From: Rhododendron vialii
Taxonomy: Eukaryota > Streptophyta > Magnoliopsida > Ericales > Ericaceae
NCBI RefSeq assembly: GCF_030253575.1
Contig: NC_080565.1
Coordinates: forward strand, 7,102,001-7,166,000
Reading direction: 5' to 3'
Length of the DNA stretch: 64,000 nt
A program made the position numbers and the translations under genes. This document shows positions 1 to 12,953 of this stretch, piece after piece. Below the pieces are notes generated by a model. It saw only the letters and a list, made by a program, of their open reading frames with translations. It did no database searches and was not told the DNA's origin. Positions within the stretch are counted from its first letter, which is position 1. Each line of letters starts with the position of its first letter.

Positions 1-720
1 AAATCATCAGCCTATTGAAAACGAGTTCATCTGTTATTGAATTAAACAGTTGCTTCATGTGTAACATTTTGACAAGTATAATTATAAGCATATTTCAAAG
101 ATTCAAAATAAGGGTGCTAACAGTGTTGACTTGAACCAGGAAAATTTTAGAAAGTCGGGTCACGAACTCGAAATGACACGAAATACGAACGATGCCCACC
201 CCAAACTCTAACCGATTAGAATATAGGCACCACAGAACTAACAGAACCTTTTTGTTACTAAGCACAGATCTCTTCAACTTGCTGCATATTTAGTGTCATT
301 AGTGGATGTGTAAAAGAATACCCAAAAGTTTTCGGTCTCTTCGGATACAAGTCAAAGAAATAAGGCTATGCTACGGAGTATGGATACACAATACACGGAG
401 TAGAAAGATGAGACACCAAAAATGAAGAAAAAGAATCTAATCTAGATTTTCTAGTTGGGTTACGGGATTGACAAGAAATTGGATGCAAACTTGCCACAAA
501 AAATACATGACGAGTTGGATAAAAAATTGAACTTCCTTTTTCTTTCGCGTTTCCTCAACAAATCTAAGATCCCTAAGAAACATAAAAAAGTAGAAGAAAA
601 GGAAAAGGAAAAGGTATACATGCACGGTTGCTTTAAACTGCCACTGTGCAGTGCTCCATCATAGTTGTCAAGGGCTTCTAAAATGGTATTCAAGAATTCA
701 TAGAACTATTTGTGATCAAA
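1..720. other. 3' flank of the zinc-finger gene, no gene seen
   Basis: This stretch lies downstream of the stop codon of the minus-strand gene that ends at 721, so its right part probably holds that transcript's 3' UTR. The sequence is AT-rich and the short open frames on both strands show no family resemblance. I see no repeat structure or RNA gene here. Confidence 0.5.
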
Positions 721-3700
721 TCAGAATATGAAGTCACTGAGCTGAACGCGCTTATTATTCTGGGCATTGACATTCTTGCTAACAACATAGGCATTGTCTT
801 CTACACCGGCATTCAAACAATTCATCCTATGCCTGCAGCATTGACAGCCCTTCGGCATGCGTTGGTAGGAAAAAAATAATAACATTTAAGTGGTTTGAAT
901 AAGTTTCAGAAGCTACCATTCAAAGTGATCTTCGCAGCAAATAGAACCCCAGATAATTGAAAGTCCAGCTCCTTTCCTGTAAGAGAAATTCATATCATTT
1001 GCAAAGATCATGAAATCATAATACGAAAGGATATCAGCCACAGATAAATTAGAAGATTGTATTCGTTTTGGGTCTCAAAACCGCGGCGCACAGTCCCCAA
1101 TAAATTTTCTCTATCTATCTCCCTTCACTCATTACTCTCAAAACCTCTCTCAAAACCCAATCGTATCTATAACATTTGAGGTTATGATATTTGATAGCTA
1201 AACAATTCCAGGCATCACCATTGCAATGTATTGATGAAACTTATGAAATCAACAATATCATACTTAAAGTTGACAGTAAATCAAATCCCTACTGTCAGCA
1301 TACAACAAACCACTAAGTTGCCAGGACAGAATTATGAAAAGGGGCATTTGATTTATCTAACTATCTCAGTATATCACTTTGGCAATACAGTTTTGTGTAT
1401 CTTCAATCTGAAGAACTGATCTACGCAAAAAAAAAAAGTCAAAGAAGAACAATTGAAAGTGGAAGAGGATGCATACCATAGTTGTCAGAATCGTACGATT
1501 CACGATTCGTATCGTACGATTCGATACGATTCGGTGGGTAATCGATACGAATAGGCTGTCAAATCGGAAATAGCTGAGAATCGTAAGTGAATCGGTGATT
1601 TACGATTCGTATCGTACGATTCGATATGATTCGGTGGGTAATCGATACGAATAGGCTGCCGAATCGAAAATAGCTGAGAATCGTAAGTGAGTCGTTCGAT
1701 TCACTTAAAATTTCCGAAATTCATTTTTTACTCTTGTTTTGCTTCTTTTGTTGTTTGAAAAGGGTTCAAATATTTTTTTAAGGTCTAATATTGTTATATG
1801 TCATCTTTTGTCTATGTTATATGGATAGATAATAAGAAAAAGAGATTTATTACAAGAGTAAATCAAAAATGAGGAAGATAAATGGAATATAACAACCCTA
1901 TAGAAGACCTTCTAAGGGTTTGTTTTGTACTTTTAACTCTTTTGGACAAAAAGAACCATAAGTAGGCTTTACGAATCATCATCTCTTGGTAGTTGCAATA
2001 GAAGCAACTTACCTAATATTCCACGTTACTATCAAATCATCATTTAGAAGAAAGTATTTATTGATTTAGGCTTAAATCTTTCATTTGTAGTATATAATGT
2101 TGTTACCCTAATCAATAAGCATAGGTTTCTATACATTATAGAAGTCATGACCGAATCAGAGCGATTCACGATTCGATTCGATTCACGATTCAAAAAATGA
2201 CCATTTCGATTCTCGATTCGATTCACGATTTGACAACTATGATGCATACCATGTTGCAGTATACATGTTGTAGAACTTTTCGAAGGCTTTATTGAAACAA
2301 AAGTGACAAGCTAAAAGATCCTTGATATCTGTCACCTTGCATGTTGGTTTGCAGCACTTGACCTAAGACAACTAAGTTTGCATCATTTAAGCATGTGAAG
2401 ACCACCAGTGTTTCACATGCATAATATCACAACAAAGTACCATAACTTGGAAGCAACGGAATGATACATCCATACCAAAATGCACGGGAACTAACAAAGT
2501 AAACAAATGCTTCACATTCAGGCTTTGAATTAGAACGCCCCCAGAAAAAAACCAGCATTTTGAAATATAAGATGCCAAGCCAAATCAGCCAAATCTAATT
2601 ATATGAGCTTATCAATCCTAAATTTCACTGAGCAGCAGACGCCAAGGGTATCTATCCATCATTTGGTACTATACCGTTATCCCACATGATCAGTCCAATG
2701 GCACGTCATTATAGATATACCATCTTAAACAAATACAATAACAAATGGACTAGTGTAAAGGAGATGCTACAATGACATGCTCCAGTCTCACACTTTTCTC
2801 CAATAATTATCCCTAGTGAACCAAATTTCTTGGTATCGACTAAAAGCTAAACAAAGTAATATGTGCTAGTTAGAATGAAAATCTCTTAAAAAAAGGATGA
2901 CAATATTTAATTTCTAATGGCAGATTTGTTTATGTGATATGCGTCTATACCTAACCTAACGTAGTACCATTTCAAATCAATCTTATCTAATCTTATCAAC
3001 ATAAACTACATGCATGATGTCACCGATTTCTTTTTCCGAACATGATTCATTGTTTCTTCTGAGGCAGCACCGTTGCATACCAATATTTAGCGGCAATTTT
3101 ATGGTCAACCAAAACTGCGCCAAGATGAGTCATTGAATCCAACACGCAGCAATCAATATGAACACAAATTTTGCCTCAGCCAAGGATGGAACAATAAAAC
3201 TCCAACTTCCCTTGTAGATGCTATGGAAAATACTACTTAAATCTTCTAGCCAAACTCTTTTCATACAAAACAGACTCAATGTCAGAATTTTTCCCAAGTC
3301 AGTTAATTATCACCTTGAAAACTAGTATATGAGCTTCGGCGGTCCCTCACCTCATAGCCAATTGGTTTTGAGTTGGATGTTTTAACATGGTATCAGAGCT
3401 AGACTTTCGGAGGCTTTTGGACAAGACTCTCTTCATTGTTTGCTACGTTGTTTGTGCCTTAAGTGCACCTTGTTTCGTTGTTTGTTGTGATCCCTATGTT
3501 ATTGATCCGTTGCTTACGTCTCCCCGTGCAAGTTAGGGATTGCACGTGCGGGAGAGTGTTCACATTGGCTAATTATAACCTCCAAAACAAATATAAGAGC
3601 CTTGGCGGTCTCTCCACTCATTGCCAATTGGTTTTGAGTAGGATACTTTAACAGTGACCAGCTACGGACATGTCACCCCTTCTCACGAGAAACAAAAACA

Positions 3701-6700
3701 AAATGTAGTGCACATTCAAGTAAAATTTCTCTGACTTCATACAATCTACAGAAGTCTGGTCTCACCAAACGCTTGAGCTTATGGGAATAATACTGTCTGT
3801 GGGAGGGGTGTGCCCTGATGTGCTCGCTCAAATGACCTGCACTGAAAATGAACATGCACATCTTCACTCCATTATCGTCTGAATGGTATGAATATTCAAC
3901 ATGACCATGACACTAGCAACACCCCATACTAGTAGAATTGACCACTAAGCAGAAAGAAAAATCACGAAATCGTTTTACTGCGGGCATGGCCTACCTGTCA
4001 CAAAAGATGGTATTGCAATAAAGGCAGGTGGCCAAAGCTGATGACCTAGAGCATGAATTACACTTCGCAGCTGACACGTTTTTGCCTATTTGGTGGCATC
4101 TGCATATATGAGAATGAAAACAATGCCATTGTAACAGTTAAGCCTAAATATGCTCATCACAGGACTCTAGCTCTGAGCAGAAAATCATCAACAGCTATTT
4201 CTGCTTTTATATCCCAAACATAAGTTTAAGCCAAAAAAGAACAAGGTCACTGGTTGATCAGCAGATGCGTGGTCATTATTAGGTTCAGATAGGCAGCAGT
4301 TCTTACTAACACCTTCATGTAGAAATCACAAGAAAAAACCTGAATATATTTTGTACATGAAAACAGTGGTATCCTAATCCACAATTGCATGAAGGGCAGC
4401 TACTTTTCGGTTTCTTCTAATATTGGAAAGCTTGTCTTCTATTCAAACAAGACATGATTATGTTATTTTGGATTGGCATATTAGAATGAATATGACTGTC
4501 GAACAGTCAACTTTTTTATTGACATAATTGACTTATCAATGGAAACCTTTTTCACTACTCGACATCAACATACAATAATATGCAGCCTTGGTTGTTAGTC
4601 CATGAAAACCCTAGTAAATACATCAATGAGTATTCATACATATAAATATACACATACATATATATGTATATGTATATGAATATATACAAAAATATATAAA
4701 TTATATACAGTATCTATATAAACGCTACTATATGCATATGCTGCTGTATGTTTATAGATACCTACATATCTTTTCATATATGCTGCTGTAGCAGGAGCAT
4801 TCTCAATTTCAGTGAAGAATTAAGGACTCCCCCACTCTATTCCAACAACAATAACAAAAAAAAAAAAAAACAGAAATTCGATAACCAAATATGAGATGCA
4901 AAACAAGCATTAGAGAGAAGTAAGAAGTGACAACATTTATGATAAGGTGGGGTACAGCCGGTTGAACAATGTGCGTCATAGATCACTTAACGCTCTTGTA
5001 AGGACAACACATGAAGGGTGGTAATCGAAATAGAAGAAGGCGCAATATAACTCGGGTTGTGATTGTGATAACTAAGTACATGATAGTATGAAACAAAGCA
5101 GATGATATGACCAGCCGATAGAACGCATTGGCAAAATGGATCGAAGTACGTGACCCTAGGTAATTGGGACAAAAGCTTCTTGAGTTGAGCTATATGGCTC
5201 TATTCAAAACTTTGATAAATCAGTAGAGAAAGAGCAACATACCCAACCAGACAAAAAAAAAGGAAAACAAGATATAATAGCTGGTGAATACTTCGTTTTA
5301 TATGACAAGAAGCAATTTTACACATCAGCTTATAGCATTTTTGTCACATTTAACATTAGCAAAATATCACTGAGCAAAATGATGACGCCTGAAATGAATT
5401 ATACAAGGCCCGTGACACTAAAGCAAACCTTTTGTACAGTTCAAGAAGGTCTCTGGATAAGGAAATGGGTTTTTGTTGACCTCTTGCCACCTGCATGAGA
5501 GGAAAACTTTGAAAAGATTAATCAAACAACAACAATCAAAAAGAAGTACATGGTAGCACATCATTTGAAAGATCTTCATTCAAGTAGCAAGAGACAGAGT
5601 ACCTGGTCACATGGTTGACCTGAACAAAGAGATTCACGGTTGGATATCAACACCACACAATCTTCAGGAAGATGCCCAGGCCTCTGACATTTCCAACTAC
5701 ATGGGCAAGAAAGGATATACGACACACCATTGCAAAACAATTAAATCACGCAGATGGTAAGTATCTCTTTGGTTAAAGGAACATAAGAATGAAATATTCC
5801 ACATTACTATCTCACGAAAAGCATCAAGCACGGTATCAATGATTTCTTAATCTTAGCATGGACTACACCTCAAGGACATTGTTGCTCATAAATTTTTCGG
5901 AAAAAGAAAATAACTGAAGGAATGGGAGAGTGAAACGGACCATTCATAAGTGCAGAGGCTGGACGTCTTTTTGGACCAACGCAGACGGTTATGATCCCAG
6001 GTGTCCCCTCCAAATTCGATGACTGGTGAATAATTAGGACCAGATAAGGATTCATATCTTCTTTGGGTGCTTAAGGACCCCTGAAAATATAATTAGAGAA
6101 AGGGTTACACAAATCAGGAGGCAGAAGCAAAGTTGAGGCCTTTTTATTTTGAAGACAAATTACAAGCAAACAAACACCTCTGAAAGTTTGAGGCTCTCCA
6201 ATAGCTCAGTTTTGCAATCCATGCTGCAGATATCATCATCAGTCTAACAAAACAGACATACAAATATCAAATACAAGGTCACCATGTGTAGATCTATACA
6301 CATAAAAGTGTATTATGTTAAAGATTCAAGATACAGTAGACAAACCCCACCTCATTGCAAACATATTCTCCGTATTTCCCGCATACCACACAAACAGGTT
6401 CCCCAGGAACAGCAAAACGCTGCTCACTTCTGTTCTTCACTCGATCAACTTCATCCAACTTACCTGAAGAAGTACAACCAAGAGACTGCATATATGACAC
6501 TCTGGGAGTCTGGGACTGGCTTCTACTGCCAGGTACCCAACGTGAAGGGAATGACAAGATAATGAGACATATATGCATGATTTTACTACCGATATAACTT
6601 CTTTGCTTCTAATTTTACAAAGGACTTAGTCATTGCGAACTTTGGTCTCGGCATTAAATGGACATTCAATTGCCAGGTTTAGCCTTTTGTACATGACCGT

Positions 6701-9700
6701 TCTATCATAGGACTTTGCATGGTTCAATGAAAGGAACTTTTCTCAACGAACTCGATGAAAGGTATTGCTCACGAAACATTGCAAAGATACTTCTCCAAAA
6801 GCAGAGGTCTTGAGTTGAGCTGCCCCCTTTAGGATCACCAAGACGATTGTCCAGATATTTACCAAGGTAAAGGCAGGATGGGGGAATTGCATGTGCCTAG
6901 GAGCTGGTAGTTGCTCAAATAGGCTGAAACACCCTGTCAGCAAACTTTCAATTGTTCGCCAAACGGTTAGAGAGCAAAACCTTATGGTATTCACTGAAGA
7001 CCCCACCTCTCCAAATCCCATCACCACACTTCCCAGTGCACCCACATGTCTCAGCTAAAATATACACTGGTACGGAGCCTAATACTAACCAAAGGGGCAG
7101 CACTCTCATTCTTCGCTCCCCCAATGTTAATGTATCTTTTAAGTGCAATAGGATATGCACAATTACTTACCCTTAAACCTTAGAACTGGCATATCTGGTA
7201 AAGCACTCTTCATACACTAGGCAGATAGAATAAGATAATTACACTCTCCTCCTTCTCCATCACGTTATCACTTTCCCCTGCACTACAATGAATCTGAGAC
7301 AACCTACATCAGCAGCAAGGTTCAAAGAAGCCCTTTGACATTTCCCAATCATAGGTGGAGCTACATTATCATGTAGCCATTCGTGGGATTTTGAGGTCTT
7401 GTAGCTCTGTGAGTACATATTGCCCTTTAGGCTTCAACAAGATGCATCAAGGTTTGAGGAACATGCACTTCAACCCATCTGAAAAAGAGACAGGACTGGC
7501 AATGGACATGTGATGCTATTCCATATATGGGAGCACATCTCATTATCACTAATCCGCTTAACATCTTTCTCCAATACAATTGATGTCATCATACACATCA
7601 AGTGTCAAACACAACAAAAGTCACCCCAGCCACCCTATGACCAGCCTGGCATTACGCAACTGTCACCAGCTAGCTGTCTTCACAGCCTTAAGCTCTGTGA
7701 ATAGAGCGACAATGAAGATTCTCTGCCCAACACAAAAGGTTTTGGTCTAAATTAATAATCCTAAAGACAGTTGGTATTTTTCATGTTTAGTGAATTTTTG
7801 GTTAACCTTTTGTTAGATTTTCGGGACTAACTATTTGTCTCAGAGGGAAAAACCCCGAAAGTAAAAAAATAGAGACCGAAGTTGAAAAGAGTTCTCTAAA
7901 GAAGAATAATAAGAAAGTAAAACTGTCTTTTCCGAACTTTTTTCGCATCCAAAATCAGTTTAGGTCTTCTTCTTCCCTAGCCCGACTAGCCACCACTATC
8001 ATGTCACTTTTTTGGACTACTGCGTCTGCAGGTCTATGGCAAATATGTCCAAACCACCTTAATCAATTTTCTCTCAACTTATCCTGTATAGGTACAACTC
8101 CTACCATCTCACGAACAGTTTCATTTCTAATTCTATCACTCCTAGTCTTATTACACATCCACCTCAACATCCTCATTTCAGCTACACTCATCTTACTCAC
8201 TTGTTACTTCTTGATAGGGCAACACTCCGTCCCGTATAGCATCCTCATTTCTTCTTTGATCTTGCACCATATCTTGCATATTTTCCCACTATTTATATGC
8301 AATAATTTATAACCCCAGATAGCAACCTGGCTTGTGATGTCCAAACTCCAAGACATATTATGCATGCATGTCGAACCCTTTCAATGAGTATCCTTGCACT
8401 AATGACGTGGTGGTATACTTGATGCTCATATATTTTCTTTTCCCAGGAAATCAATTCAACTTTCTTTCCTTTTTTCTGCTCAGTGAAAGTCAGTAGTAGT
8501 AGTAGATGTAGTTAATAAGGTTTCAACCCCATTCAACCAAAAGTTTCAGGCCTAAATAACACTATTTTGTCAAACAACAAACCAGAAATGGGCCTTTGTC
8601 CATTATGAGCTCATTTTGTGAACTGTAGGCACAAATCAATGACATTAATATCTTAATGAAGATAGTGATTGCTCATAAGCCATAGACAAGACAAACACTA
8701 AACTGACAGTTAATGGGTAGGTATCAAGGGCAAACCAGAATAAGTAGGATCCGGCTTCACTTCACCAGCATCTAGAACCAAACTAGAATTAGGACGAACC
8801 AGCTTCTCTTCGCAATCTGATGACACACTTCTTTCACCTGAGTTTTCATCAACATATGTACATTAAGTTGAGGAAAAGTTGCCATTCAAAAAAAAGGTTG
8901 AGGAAAAGTCAAGTGCTGTAAAACAACTTTAGAAACATAAGTTGCTTAGTGTTCATTAAAAAAAATATAATCCTTTTAAAAATGGTAGTAATGGAGGCAA
9001 ATGAGGAGGGGGAACAAGGAAAGGGACTGCAGAGCTTTGAGAAACCCTCTAACAAATTAGATAACCCAACCTATGAGCAGTTCTAAATCCAAGAGTTTTC
9101 GAAGGGATAGTACAGTAAAACCAGCGGCACAACCTATTTTGTAACTGAATGGACTACCAAATGCCTTTCAATGTTGGTATTTTTTTCTTTTTGGGTATCC
9201 TTTTTGCTTTATTGTTGTTTACTTTAATGAGAGGGGATAGACACAGCTTGTTTGACCAGGATTCTTTATCTTTTTGGTTGGGCCAATAAGCCAGGAAAAC
9301 ACACTCCTCTTACAACCAATTAGTTACCTATTGGATATTCCTTTATCAGTGGTTGTGACTAAACTTAATCAGAAAAGGAATTACTCAGTGTGTGCTCCCA
9401 TTAGTTGATGGAGATGGTGGAAGAAGACTAGCAATGGACCGAAGTTTGACACTGTTTGGTACAAAGTGGTTCACTCAAATTTGAAATCATGTTATCTCGC
9501 AGTCTTGCATCATGTCCTATTCTTTTAATGCACTTCTATAGATAAAACATCAGCAAGTTGCCATCGTCACACTTGTTTGCATTATGGTATGTCATTCATA
9601 TATAAAACTCAGATTAAATCGTACAGCACATAAAACCAAACTAAAAAGTATAGACAAAATGAAATCAATGACATATTATACTTCGAGATAAAAAGATCTT

Positions 9701-11096
9701 ACTATCATAATCTACCAAATGTATTGTTGGACGAGAACTTTCCTGCAAAAAAGGGGTGAAAGAAACATCACATGATGGAAATAAAAACTAATTCAATAAT
9801 GAAGTACATAAAAAATCACAATAATTGTCATTACCAAAACATCTACAGTTAATTCCTGATAAACGTGAGATGAACCGACTTCCTTCCTGTTGATACAAGT
9901 AAGAAAAAGAAAAAGGCCAAGTCTTTATGAGCTAGCATATCTCAAGTAAGCTGAATTTCCGTGCGCGGGGGGGGGGGGGGGAAGTAACATCTCCAGCCCT
10001 GATTCAAATTTGGGTAAAATATTGGGTCACAACTCCATTTGGACATGCATTCTCCAATGACTGAACCTTTACTTTTATCCAAACCTATTGTTTTTTATGT
10101 TTTCCCTCCACATTTGGGTTCGAAATGACATATATGTGAATAATAAGTGAAAAGAGTTGTTGACAAAAATGGTTTGGATTTGAGCATACCCCTGTTTGGT
10201 AAGAGGTTTCTTGGACTCAGGTCTAGTCCAGTGTCACTATAATCCAACCGGTCCAGTTTCAGTTTTTGAGGGCCTCCCGGGCTCACAACAATTATTGGAA
10301 CGGTTCATTTTGTAAAGCTTGACAAAATCTTCAAGTAATGGGAAATATATCTCCACTGGATACCGATCAATGACTCATCAGAAAATTTTCACAGTAAATC
10401 TGTTCCGATAAGTCATTGATACGTATCCAGTGATCATGAGTTTTCTCATGATTATTGTTGTGAGCCCGGGTTGAACCCACGAAAATTGAAACTGGACCGG
10501 ACAGGATGTCAGTGACACTGAACCAGACCTGAGTCCAAGAAAATAGAGTAAAGCTCAAAAAGGGCAGGCAAAAGGGTAGAAGAGATAAGCTTCGAACCAA
10601 AAAGGGAAATTTATATGCTCAAATGTCCGAATATATGCCATATACTGGGGGGGGGGGGGGGGGGGGGGGGGTGTGGTGGGGAAAACAATTCAAATGCACC
10701 TTCTCTTATCGATATAATCCTGGTGAGACATTGGGCCATCGTTATCATCATTGATTTCATCATTTCGATCAGTTCGGGGCCTCTTTTCGCGGCGGCGTTT
10801 GCGGTGAACGATTCTTTCATCCCCACCGGCTGCTCGGTCTTCGGTCGGAGGTGGAGGGTTATTTCCGGTGGCTATATTATAAGCTGGAAGATTTATTTTG
10901 AAGCGAAATTGAATGAGCAAATTAACAACACCATAGAATAGAAGCAATTTAACAAAGAGAGAACCCGCGTGGTGGTCTTGGCCTTGTGACTCTTGGGGTC
11001 ACCCCACCCCACTCGCAAGTGTGTGAAACGGCTATGGAAGGAGCTGTAGGGATTAATCCATGGTGCGCAAGCTGGCCCAGGACAGCCTTTATTACC

Positions 11097-11143
<47 letters not shown>

Positions 11144-11240
11144 GATTGATACCTGTGAGATTTTGAAGGGCAGAGTTGAGACTTAGGTCTTTGTTGTATA
11201 CAAAAGAAGGGTTTTTGTAAAAGTTGGTTCTAGTCGCCAT
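721..11240 (-). CDS. Uncharacterised plant protein with HIT-like, CCHC and UBP/B-box-like zinc modules
   Basis: Fifteen exons, all GT-AG: 11240-11153, 10883-10700, 9886-9835, 9742-9703, 8837-8736, 6463-6351, 6243-6178, 6080-5941, 5696-5603, 5490-5429, 4099-3995, 3841-3766, 2362-2250, 976-917, 832-721. They sum to 1407 nt, 468 residues plus TGA. The start is the ATG opening MATRTNFYKN, a typical conserved N-terminus. Residues about 45-75 are basic/acidic low complexity. A HIT-like finger (C180, C183, C191, C199, C203; motif GEPVCVVCGKYGEYVC) resembles the one before the helicase core of DDX59/RH41, but no helicase follows. A CCHC knuckle is at C262-C265-H270-C275. Residues 315-380 carry CxxC-CxxC-C-H-H-H spacing like a UBP finger or B-box (C327, C330, C339, C342, C347, H352, H356, H360/H363). 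A Cys/His-rich tail ends in QLSDFIF. From memory, similar full-length proteins occur in other land plants as unnamed or loosely named proteins. Function unknown; nucleic-acid or ubiquitin binding would be a guess. Confidence 0.88.
1478..2240. mobile_element. Mutator-like (MULE) non-autonomous element with 10-bp target duplication
   Basis: The ends are inverted: the left end reads ATAGTTGTCAGAATCGT and the right end, reverse-complemented, reads ATAGTTGTCAAATCGT. The flanks at 1468-1477 and 2241-2250 are identical (GATGCATACC), a 10-bp target duplication typical of Mutator-like elements. The 763-bp body has no transposase frame and is rich in CGATTCG motifs. It lies in intron 13 of the zinc-finger gene, and the right-hand duplication covers that intron's splice donor. 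Confidence 0.8.
1502..1701. repeat. Two-copy 100-bp tandem repeat inside the MULE
   Basis: The unit starting ACGATTCGTATCGTACGATT at 1502 recurs at 1602 with few differences, giving a 100-bp period. It is a subterminal repeat belonging to the element at 1478-2240, built from CGATTCG/CGTACG palindromes. Confidence 0.85.
3280..3653 (+). mobile_element. TRIM retrotransposon copy A (LTR-PBS-internal-LTR)
   Basis: The left LTR (about 3280-3387, diverged at its start) ends GTTTTAACA and is followed at 3388-3399 by TGGTATCAGAGC, the complement of the initiator-tRNA-Met 3' end. The internal segment is only about 157 bp and ends in the purine-rich CGGGAGAG. The right LTR (3557-3653) shares the CAATTGGTTTTGAGT core. 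The copy has no coding capacity. Flanking 5-mers do not match, so the insertion is old or the ends are slightly off. It sits in intron 12 of the zinc-finger gene. Confidence 0.75.
6600..7960. other. Part of intron 5 with no recognisable content
   Basis: This is the lower part of the 2.3-kb intron between exon 5 (ends 8736) and exon 6 (starts 6463) of the minus-strand zinc-finger gene. Open frames of up to 100 codons occur on both strands, but I recognise no protein family or repeat in them and treat them as chance. Confidence 0.4.
7985..8330 (-). pseudogene. Degenerate L1-type LINE reverse-transcriptase C-terminal remnant
   Basis: Read on the minus strand, this segment matches the hallmark end of plant L1 LINE reverse transcriptases: MLYGTECCPIKK, then MRMLRWMCNKTR, RIRNETVREMVGVVPIQ and LRWFGHICHRPADAV. 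There is a stop just after PIKK, a stop in place of a residue before LRWFGH, and apparent frame disturbance, so it is dead. No 5' part or poly-A tail was found. It lies in the same orientation as its host gene, in intron 5. Confidence 0.8.
10209..10540. mobile_element. Foldback MITE
   Basis: A long imperfect inverted repeat. The left arm has CTTGGACTCAGGTCTAG, CCAGTGTCACT and CCCGGGCTCACAACAATTAT; the right arm has the complements in reverse order, ending GACCTGAGTCCAAG. There is no coding capacity. It is located in intron 2 of the zinc-finger gene. Confidence 0.65.
10647..10671 (+). repeat. Poly-G tract, 25 G
   Basis: A run of 25 consecutive G lies in intron 2 of the minus-strand zinc-finger gene, about 30 bp past the exon 2 splice donor, so it is transcribed as poly-C. 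A shorter G run is at about 9967-9981 in the same gene. Run lengths this long are prone to sequencing error. Confidence 0.9.
11103..11140. repeat. GA microsatellite
   Basis: About 19 uninterrupted GA units start just inside intron 1, roughly 12 bp downstream of the exon 1 splice donor (11152-11151) of the minus-strand zinc-finger gene. In the transcript it is a CU tract. Confidence 0.95.
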
Positions 11241-11897
11241 TTTTCTCCTCTCCTTGATCACTAAAGAAACCAGATGCGTAGGAGAGCGTGTGTTAAAGAA
11301 GAGGGTGAACTACGCTGGCCTCCCCTGAGGATGCCTTTAATACAGATCCATCCCTTGCCTTCTAGAAATCACACCGCGCTCAACTTTTACCACTCCCGTT
11401 ATCGTTCAACCTTTACCGCTCTCCTTATCGCTCAACATTTACCGCTCCCCGTCGCTCTTCCCGATTTTAAAAAAAAAAACTCTTTTGGGTTGTAAGAATT
11501 TTTTTTTAAAATCCGGATCATTGATTGCCAAGACTAACGACGAGTGATGAATGTTGAGCGGTGAAACAGAACGGTGGGTGTAGTACTGCTATTTGTTTAA
11601 CCTTCCTTGATCTCATCATAAAAAAAAAGAACCGGTTTTCGATCCTTCATTTTTTCCATTTTCTTCCCTTTCAGTCGAACTACCAAAACTGAACAGTGAG
11701 TGTACGTTAAAGAAAATAGATATTTTATGGAATTTTCCCCCCCTTATTTAATTAAACATCTTTATAAAAAAGGGTAAATTCCAGTGACTTCCCCTTTGGT
11801 ATCTGACATTAACAGAAGTTACCCTCAAGTTTCTAAAATGACATAGATCTCCCTTGTCAGAGTTATCATGCAAATGCTTTTAAAGGAAGCTAGTTTT

Positions 11898-12048
11898 TTT
11901 TTAGGGAAGTGCTAAGTACAAAGAAAATATACCCGGAAATTACCCTGAAAAGGCAAATCAATGGTACAGACCCACTTCAAAGTGAATATATACCATTGAT
12001 TTACCCTTTCGGGATAATTTCCGGGTACGTTTTTTTTACACTTAGAAT
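11898..12048. mobile_element. Small foldback MITE
   Basis: The inverted arms read AAGTACAAAG...TACCCGGAAATTACCC...CAAATCAATGGTA and TACCATTGATTTACCC...GGATAATTTCCGGGTA...TTTACACTTAG. The fold covers nearly the whole 150 bp. It lies in the intergenic region upstream of the zinc-finger gene. Confidence 0.65.
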
Positions 12049-12953
12049 TTTCCTTTTTTTTACTCTACTTTACCCTCGACTATCGAATTCTCTCTAACAA
12101 TAAGCACCAACCGATTTTACTCAAAAAAATCGGTATAAGTTGTACTCCGAACATTCTTAAATCTATACATTGTTATTACTAAGAAGTAACTTACTTTTTG
12201 CTGGTTACCCAAAAAATACCTTACGTTTGTGGACAACAGGCAATAGGTATAAGTTGTAGTTTCTTCAAACCATAGGACATCTAACTAGTGTGTCTTTATA
12301 TTTGGATAACTGCCTTCCCAAGTCTAGGAGTAATTTTTCAGTGGTCCTAGAGGACTATCGCCACGTGGTGCTCCAACATCCTTTTCTATCACAAATTCAC
12401 GTGGGGTTTATATATGTAGTCCTCAGCCTCGCATGAATTTGTAGTGAATGCAGGTGTTGGGCCCAGAACCACTGAAAAAAATGTCCAAGTCTAGTTAAAT
12501 TTTAAAAAATTGAGAGTTGAACATTCAAAGATTTGACACATAGATAAAGTTCAAAATGGTGACAAATGAGCACGAGATATCAAAATAACTATGGAGATCG
12601 ATTATCTCAAACCAACAACAACCATGCACCACGTGAGAAGAATTCAGGAGGAAAATATATAAAGACAAATGCACATATGTATATATACCAAAAAGAAACA
12701 TTGATAACTCATGCGGGCCACCAACTCACATGCATCTTGATTAATCCATAATAAAAATAAACAAATAAGTAAAGCAATAATTTTACTACTGTCACATTTA
12801 TTTTTATTTTTCCCATTCTGATTTCTTCCTTCTTATCCGTCTATCTTTCTCTTTTGACATTTTTCCAACCATTTGAACTTTCTTAGCTTGTGAGCATTTA
12901 GAGGAATACATTAAAAAGGAGGCCAAAACTTATAATGTCACACATAAACAATA

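Noticed and set aside
1502-1701. CRISPR-like direct repeats
   Set aside because: There are only two long copies, without unique spacers, inside a plant transposon; no cas genes.
6743-7045. Open frame of 100 codons in intron 5 of the zinc-finger gene
   Set aside because: I could not relate it to any retrotransposon or gene family, and overlapping frames on the other strand are equally open.
10893-11261. 122-codon minus-strand open frame as a single-exon gene
   Set aside because: Its first 29 codons are exon 1 of the zinc-finger gene; the rest reads through intron 1 including the GA microsatellite (LSLSLS run).
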